From positions 5,454,001-5,518,000 of the forward strand of contig NZ_CP108454.1 of the NCBI RefSeq assembly GCF_036240795.1: a stretch of DNA of 64,000 nucleotides, read 5' to 3'. Under the pieces are notes generated by a model. That model was not told the DNA's origin and made no database searches. It worked only from the letters and a program-made list of their open reading frames with translations. Position numbers and translations under genes: made by a program. The DNA is from Streptomyces sp. NBC_01268. Lineage in GTDB: Bacteria; Actinomycetota; Actinomycetes; Streptomycetales; Streptomycetaceae. Within the stretch, counting starts at the first letter, position 1. Each line of letters starts with the position of its first letter. Positions 59,688-64,000 of the stretch are shown piece after piece.

Positions 59688-61016
59688 TCAGGCTCCGAGC
59701 ATTTCGGTCCACATCCTCGGGAAGTCGGGCAAGGTCTTCTCCGTCGTCGCCACGTTCTCGATCTCCACGCCCGCGACGGCCAGGCCGACGATCGCGCCCG
59801 CGGTCGCCATCCGGTGGTCGTGGTACGTGTGGAAGACGCCGCCGCGCAGCGGGCGCGGGCGGATGTGCAGCCCGTCCTCGGTCTCCGTCACGTCACCGCC
59901 GAGCCCGTTGATCTCCTTGGTCAGGGCGGCGAGCCGGTCGGTCTCGTGGAGCCGCAGGTGGGCGACGCCGCGCAGGGTCGAGGGGGAGTCGGCGAGGGCC
60001 GCGACCGCCGCGATGCCGGGGGTCAGCTCGCCGACCTCGCCCAGGTCCACGTCGATGCCGTGGATCCGGCCGGTGCCGGTGAAGGTCAGACCCCGGTCGG
60101 TCAGCTCGCAGGAGCCGCCCATCTCGGTGAAGATCTCCCGCAGCGCGTCACCGGGCTGGGTGGTGCGCGCCGGCCAGTCCGGCACGGTCACCCGGCCGCC
60201 GGTGACCAGGGCGGCGGCCAGGAACGGCTGCGCGTTGGACAGGTCGGGCTCGACCACCAGGTCCCGCCCGAGCAGCGCGGACGGCGCCACCCGCCACACG
60301 TCGGGCCGCCCGCCGTGCTCCGGCTCGTCGACCTGCGCGCCGACCGAGCGCAGCATGTCGACGGTCATCCGGATGTGCGGCAGCGAGGGCAGCCGGCCGC
60401 CGACGTGCCGTACCTCCACGCCCTGGTTGAAGCGCGCGCCCGACAGCAGCAGGGCGCTGACGAACTGGGAGGACGAGGAGGCGTCGATCTCCACGACACC
60501 GCCCTCCAGGGAGCCGCCGCCGTGCACCGTCATCGGCAGCGCGCCGCGCCCGTCGTCGTCGATGCGGGCGCCGAGCGCGCGCAGCGCGTCGATGACCCCG
60601 TGCAGCGGGCGCTCGTGGGAGCGCGGGTCGCCGTCGAAGCGGACCGGCCCTTCGGCGAGGGCCGCGACCGGCGGCAGGAAGCGCATGACCGTGCCGGCGT
60701 TGCCGACGTCCACGGTCGCGGGGCCGCGCAGCCCGGCCGGGATGACCCGCCAGGCCTCGCCGGTGCCGTCCGGGCCCACGCCTTCCTCGATCTTCACGCC
60801 GAGGGTGCGCAGCGCCTCCGCCATCAGCAGGGTGTCGCGCGAGCGCAGCGGGCGGCGCACCCAGCCCGGCTCGGCGGCCAGCGCGGCGAGCACCAGGGCG
60901 CGATTGGTGACCGACTTCGATCCGGGCACGGTGACGGTGGCGTCCACGGCACCGTCGGCATGGGGGGCGGGCCAGAGGCCGGTGAGTGGATCGGTGTGCG
61001 CGGAGCTTTCGGTCAT
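59688..61016 (-). CDS. aroA: 3-phosphoshikimate 1-carboxyvinyltransferase (EPSP synthase)
   Basis: 442 aa from ATG 61016. Shikimate pathway step joining shikimate-3-phosphate and PEP. Seen: [17 protein letters not shown] (about 30-46), [12 protein letters not shown] (about 99-110), [37 protein letters not shown] and [13 protein letters not shown] (about 400). Full length for class I enzymes. First gene of the aroA-rsgA unit; divergent partners lie beyond the M50-type gene upstream. Confidence 0.96.
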   Translation of the reverse strand: MTESSAHTDPLTGLWPAPHADGAVDATVTVPGSKSVTNRALVLAALAAEPGWVRRPLRSRDTLLMAEALRTLGVKIEEGVGPDGTGEAWRVIPAGLRGPATVDVGNAGTVMRFLPPVAALAEGPVRFDGDPRSHERPLHGVIDALRALGARIDDDGRGALPMTVHGGGSLEGGVVEIDASSSSQFVSALLLSGARFNQGVEVRHVGGRLPSLPHIRMTVDMLRSVGAQVDEPEHGGRPDVWRVAPSALLGRDLVVEPDLSNAQPFLAAALVTGGRVTVPDWPARTTQPGDALREIFTEMGGSCELTDRGLTFTGTGRIHGIDVDLGEVGELTPGIAAVAALADSPSTLRGVAHLRLHETDRLAALTKEINGLGGDVTETEDGLHIRPRPLRGGVFHTYHDHRMATAGAIVGLAVAGVEIENVATTEKTLPDFPRMWTEMLGA

Positions 61017-61036
61017 GCCCTCACTTTACGGGGGGA

Positions 61037-61732
61037 CTACAGGCCCAGGAGCCAGCGTCCTCCGCCGATCAGGGAGCAGATCGAGACGGCGTGGAAGAAG
61101 AAGAGCCACAGCGCGGGATGCACATGGGTGAGCCGGCCGAGCTGGTCCGCGTCGGAGTCGGGCGCGCCTCCGTGCCGCCGCTTCGCCTGCAGTTCGAAGG
61201 CCGGCCGGACCCCGCCGAGCAACAGGAACCAGACCACCGCGTACGCGAAGGCCGACTGGACGTCCGGGCCGGTGATCCAGGACACCAGCAGGAACACGCC
61301 GCCGGTGAGCAGCACGGTGAAGATCCCGTACGCGTTGCGGACCATCACCAGCATCGCCACGAGCAGCGCGGTGGCCAGCCACAGCAGCAGCGTGATCCGG
61401 TGGGCGGACAGGAGCGCGGCGCCGCCGAGGCCCAGCAGCGGGGCGGCCGTGTAGCCGGCCGCGGCGGTGAGGATCATGCCGATGCCGGTGGGCCGTCCGC
61501 GCGAGACGGTCAGCCCGCTGGTGTCGGAGTGCAGCCGGATCGACTGGAGCCGCCGCCCCGTGGCGAGCGCGACCAGACCGTGGCCGCCCTCGTGGGCGAT
61601 GGTGATCGCGTTGCGGGACAGGCGCCATATCGGGCGGGGCAGGACCGCGGCCAGCGCGGCGAGAGCCGTGGCGATCACGATCCACTGCGCGGGCGCGGCC
61701 TGCGCGTCGAACAGGCCGTGGGGGAGGCTCAT
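61037..61732 (-). CDS. M50B-type intramembrane metalloprotease
   Basis: 231 aa from ATG 61732. Six or so membrane helices. Zinc-binding HEGGH in TIAHEGGHGLVALATG (about 45-60) fits the HExxH of site-2 protease-like M50B members; GYTAAPLLGLGGAALL follows, and VRNAYG (about 130) probably supplies the Asp/Asn third ligand region. Could process membrane-bound regulators; substrate unknown. The downstream aroA gene lies 20 bp further on the same strand. Confidence 0.85.
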   Translation of the reverse strand: MSLPHGLFDAQAAPAQWIVIATALAALAAVLPRPIWRLSRNAITIAHEGGHGLVALATGRRLQSIRLHSDTSGLTVSRGRPTGIGMILTAAAGYTAAPLLGLGGAALLSAHRITLLLWLATALLVAMLVMVRNAYGIFTVLLTGGVFLLVSWITGPDVQSAFAYAVVWFLLLGGVRPAFELQAKRRHGGAPDSDADQLGRLTHVHPALWLFFFHAVSICSLIGGGRWLLGL

Positions 61733-61783
61733 CGTGGGGAAGGGCTCCTCGTGGGGGGTCGGGATCGTGGCAGTGTGGCACGC

Positions 61784-62599
61784 ATGTGCGGACGGTATGC
61801 GGCGAGCAGGCGCCCCGAGGACCTGGTGGACGCCTTCGAGGTCGAGAAGTGGGAGCCGGAGGAGACCCTGGCCCCCGACTGGAACGTGGCCCCGACCAAG
61901 GAGGTCTACGCGATTCTGGAGCGTCCTCTGAAAGACGCGGAATCGCGCCGCCCGGTTCGCCAGATGCACGCCCTGAAGTGGGGGCTCGTGCCGTCCTGGG
62001 CGAAGAGCCCGGAGGGCGCCGCCCGGATGATCAACGCCCGCGCCGAGACCCTGCACGAGAAGCCCTCCTTCAAGAAGGCCTTCGCGGCCCGCCGTTGCAT
62101 CCTGCCCGCCGACGGCTATTACGAGTGGGTGACCGGCGCGGGCGAGCGCGACCTGGAGGTGGAGGGGAAGCGGAAGCGGCCCCGCAAGCAGCCGTACTTC
62201 GTGACCCCCGCCGACGGCTCCGTCTTCGCGATGGCCGGCATATACGAGTTCTGGCGCGACCGGACCCTCCCCGACGCCCACCCCTCGGCCTGGTGGGTCA
62301 CCTGCTCCGTCGTGACCACCGAGGCCGAGACCACGCCGCTGGGCGTCGCCCCCGCCGAGGGGCCCCGCTCGCTCGCCGACATCCACCCCCGGATGCCGCT
62401 GATGCTCACGCCCGACCACTGGGACGCCTGGCTGGACCCGCACCCCGCCGGCCCCGACGAGCTGCGCGCGCTGCTCGCCCCGCCGCCCGGGGGCCTGATG
62501 CGGGCCTACCCGGTGGCGACGGCGGTCAGCAACGTGCGCAACAACGGCCCCGAGCTGCTCACGGAGCTGGAGGGCCCGGAGGAGGGCACCCTCTTCTGA
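61784..62599 (+). CDS. SRAP (YedK/HMCES-type) abasic-site crosslinking protein
   Basis: 271 aa from ATG 61784, so that Cys is residue 2 after Met removal, as required. MCGRYAA, WNVAPTK, ALKWGLVPSWAK, NARAETLHEKPSFKKAF, CILPADGYYEW (catalytic Glu) and ADIHPRMPLML (catalytic His, about 205) are all present. The family forms a thiazolidine link with abasic sites in single-stranded DNA and so protects forks. An insertion of basic residues (VEGKRKRPRK, about 126-136) is larger than in E. coli YedK. Divergent from the M50-type gene, 51 bp away. Confidence 0.95.
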   Translation: MCGRYAASRRPEDLVDAFEVEKWEPEETLAPDWNVAPTKEVYAILERPLKDAESRRPVRQMHALKWGLVPSWAKSPEGAARMINARAETLHEKPSFKKAFAARRCILPADGYYEWVTGAGERDLEVEGKRKRPRKQPYFVTPADGSVFAMAGIYEFWRDRTLPDAHPSAWWVTCSVVTTEAETTPLGVAPAEGPRSLADIHPRMPLMLTPDHWDAWLDPHPAGPDELRALLAPPPGGLMRAYPVATAVSNVRNNGPELLTELEGPEEGTLF

Positions 62600-62608
62600 G
62601 GACCGCCG

Positions 62609-62692
62609 TACGCGGGTCTCCGTACACGGCTCTCTCCACGGGTCTGCACGGCTCTCCGTGCACGGCTCTCCGTGCGCGGGTCCCGCACGCCG
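62609..62692. repeat. Imperfect GC-rich tandem repeat after SRAP
   Basis: Repeats of about 14 bp based on CACGGCTCTCCGTG, with two exact copies next to each other near 62647-62674 and decayed versions (CGCGGGTCTCCGTA) around them. No gene encoded. Confidence 0.75.
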
Positions 62693-62724
62693 GTTTTCCG
62701 TCCCCCGCGCGGCAGGATGGGCCC

Positions 62725-63357
62725 GTGACCAAGACCGAGATCGTTGCGACCGACGCCGGGGACGCCCGGATCACCTGGGCCGCCGCCGAGAAGCCCTGGG
62801 CCGTGCTCGCCGTCAGCCACGGCGCCGGCGGCGGCATCGAGGCCCGCGACCTGGTGGCCCTGGCCGCCGCGCTGCCCGCGCGGGGCGTGACCGTGGCCCT
62901 CGTCGAGCAGCCCTGGCGGGTGGCCGGCAAGAAGGTCGCCCCCGCGCCCAAGACCCTCGACACCGGCTGGCGCGGCCTGTGGCCCGCCCTCGCCGCCCCG
63001 GGCCTGCCGGTGATCGCCGGCGGCCGCAGCGCCGGCGCCCGGGTCGCCTGCCGCACCGCCACCGAGCTGGGCGCCGCCGCGGTGCTCGCGCTCGGCTTCC
63101 CGCTGCACCCGCCGGGCCGGCCGGAGCGCTCCCGGGCCGCCGAGCTCCTCGGCTCCGGCGTCCCCACCCTCGTCGTGCAGGGCGGCAACGACCCCTTCGG
63201 GCGGCCGGCCGAGTTCCCCGACGGCCCCTACACGCTCGCCGAGGTGCCGTACGGCGACCACGGCTTCGCCGTCCCCAAGCGCGCCCCGCTCTCCCAGGAG
63301 GAGGCCGTCGAGGTGATCGTGCGTGAAGTCACCGCGTGGATCACGTCACTTCGGTGA
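62725..63357 (+). CDS. Alpha/beta hydrolase (KANL3/Tex30-like)
   Basis: 210 aa from GTG 62725. Short alpha/beta hydrolase without lid: SHGAGGG (oxyanion, about 32), nucleophile elbow GGRSAGAR (about 102-109), catalytic acid near GGNDPFG (about 153) and His in GDHGF (about 180). Function in bacteria not established. Followed by the sigR promoter 17 bp after the stop. Confidence 0.87.
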   Translation: MTKTEIVATDAGDARITWAAAEKPWAVLAVSHGAGGGIEARDLVALAAALPARGVTVALVEQPWRVAGKKVAPAPKTLDTGWRGLWPALAAPGLPVIAGGRSAGARVACRTATELGAAAVLALGFPLHPPGRPERSRAAELLGSGVPTLVVQGGNDPFGRPAEFPDGPYTLAEVPYGDHGFAVPKRAPLSQEEAVEVIVREVTAWITSLR

Positions 63358-63373
63358 CCGGGCGTCCCCCGCG

Positions 63374-63399
63374 GGAATGCCGGGCCCGGGACCGCTGTT
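63374..63399 (+). promoter_or_regulatory. Sigma-R-dependent promoter sigRp2
   Basis: GGAAT (63374-63378), exactly 18 nt, GTT (63397-63399): perfect match to the SigR consensus. Places the transcript start near 63405, upstream of the long-form start codon, so SigR activates its own long isoform. Confidence 0.93.
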
Positions 63400-63445
63400 G
63401 TGAGGGACATCGGTGCTCAGAGCAAAGGAAGAGGGAGTCCGTCGC

Positions 63446-64000
63446 ATGGGTTCGACCATATGCCCCGAGCGTGCGCAGGCCGCTGACCTGGACTGGACTG
63501 TCCTGCCCGCGCCGAGGGTCGCCCCTGTTCGGGCGGCGGACGGAGTGGTTCCTCGTCTATCCTCCGAAGCGAGCGGGTCCGCGTTCGGGTTCGCCGCAGC
63601 GCTGGAGGAGGTGGGTCCGGTCACTGGGACCGACACAGGGACCGACGACGGCCCCGAGGAGACGACCGAGGAGCGCAACGCGCGCTTCGAGCGGGACGCC
63701 CTCGGCTACCTCGACCAGATGTACTCGGCCGCGCTGCGCATGACGCGCAATCCCGCGGACGCGGAGGACCTGGTGCAGGAGACCTACGCCAAGGCGTACG
63801 GATCCTTCCACCAGTTCCGCGAGGGCACCAACCTCAAGGCGTGGCTGTACCGGATCCTCACGAACACCTTCATCAACTCGTACCGCAAGAAGCAGCGCGA
63901 GCCGCAGCGCTCGGCCGCCGAGGAGATCGAGGACTGGCAGCTCGCCCGCGCCGAGTCGCACATGTCGACCGGTCTGCGTTCGGCCGAGTCGCAGGCCCTC
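63446..64000 (+). CDS. sigR: ECF sigma factor SigR with N-terminal extension (3' end outside window)
   Basis: Visible part is 185 codons and open at the window end. The main isoform starts at GTG 63611; the frame continues upstream without stop to ATG 63446, which adds exactly 55 residues and has GAGGGAG 8 nt before it. This equals the unstable long isoform (sigma-R prime) known in Streptomyces, made from the SigR-dependent promoter. Region 2 is visible in [40 protein letters not shown] and [20 protein letters not shown]. SigR controls the thiol-oxidative response and is held by the zinc anti-sigma factor RsrA, presumably encoded just beyond the window. Confidence 0.95.
   Translation, partial: MGSTICPERAQAADLDWTVLPAPRVAPVRAADGVVPRLSSEASGSAFGFAAALEEVGPVTGTDTGTDDGPEETTEERNARFERDALGYLDQMYSAALRMTRNPADAEDLVQETYAKAYGSFHQFREGTNLKAWLYRILTNTFINSYRKKQREPQRSAAEEIEDWQLARAESHMSTGLRSAESQAL

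Overview
The window is high-GC actinobacterial DNA, almost certainly a Streptomyces chromosome arm-proximal core region. Evidence: third-position GC bias in nearly every gene, GTG/TTG starts, lipoproteins with LAAGC lipoboxes, SARP/AfsR regulators, a WhiB-family (WblC/WhiB7) gene, and a sigR gene carrying the 55-residue upstream extension known from Streptomyces. From memory, the gene order of the core parts follows Mycobacterium tuberculosis Rv3193c-Rv3204 (UPF0182, PDZ-Lon, DUF2342, ABC1 kinase, whiB7, uvrD2, mrx1, nudC, adnB, adnA, alkyltransferase-like) and Rv3223c-Rv3228 (sigH/sigR, SRAP, aroA, rsgA).

Layout. 1-5.4 kb (minus strand): two tandem secreted tripeptidyl-aminopeptidase-like lipoproteins and a large pseudokinase/flippase-like membrane protein whose N-terminus contains a 9-bp minisatellite. 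5.4-19.1 kb (mostly plus): DNA repair and redox core, namely an alkyltransferase-like protein, the AdnA/AdnB motor-nuclease pair with a secreted protein gene between them, an M20 peptidase, NudC, mycoredoxin (minus strand, with a perfect sigma-R promoter), and UvrD2. 19.1-20.5 kb: wblC behind a long leader holding a WhiB7-type promoter, a 127-codon leader ORF, a stop-codon hairpin and an intrinsic terminator. 20.6-36.6 kb: small zinc-ribbon protein, ABC1 kinase, ThiF-like protein, YgjP-type metallohydrolase, a TerD/AIM24 operon of three genes, Nudix, DUF2342 protease, SDR, MoaE, PDZ-Lon protease, PPA1309-type protein and UPF0182. 36.6-39.0 kb: two identical initiator tRNA genes flanking a Sel1-repeat protein. 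39.1-41.6 kb: catR/catalase divergent pair and a CBS protein.

Accessory DNA. 41.8-49.9 kb looks like a small regulated cassette: a secreted B-lectin, two divergent SARP/AfsR regulators (one with a broken P-loop), a ricin-CAP protein and a peptidoglycan amidase that both lack signal peptides, and a secreted QxW protein. The lectin and ricin-CAP promoters carry matching heptamers spaced 11 bp apart, the arrangement SARPs bind. 50.8-58.6 kb: a TetR regulator and a SugE/Gdx-type exporter that share a GTGC-N6-GCAC operator are separated by a 6.4-kb WapA/RHS-type toxin with a membrane-active-looking tip and a tiny two-helix protein that is a candidate immunity factor. 58.7-64 kb returns to core: rsgA, aroA, an M50-type protease, SRAP, an alpha/beta hydrolase and sigR (cut by the window end).

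How it works together. Thiol stress (SigR, mycoredoxin), peroxide stress (CatR/catalase), translation stress (WblC, which is reported to feed into sigR in Streptomyces) and DNA damage (AdnAB, UvrD2, SRAP, ATL) dominate the core. At least seven genes have a TAnnnT element 6-7 nt before the start codon and are candidates for leaderless transcription.
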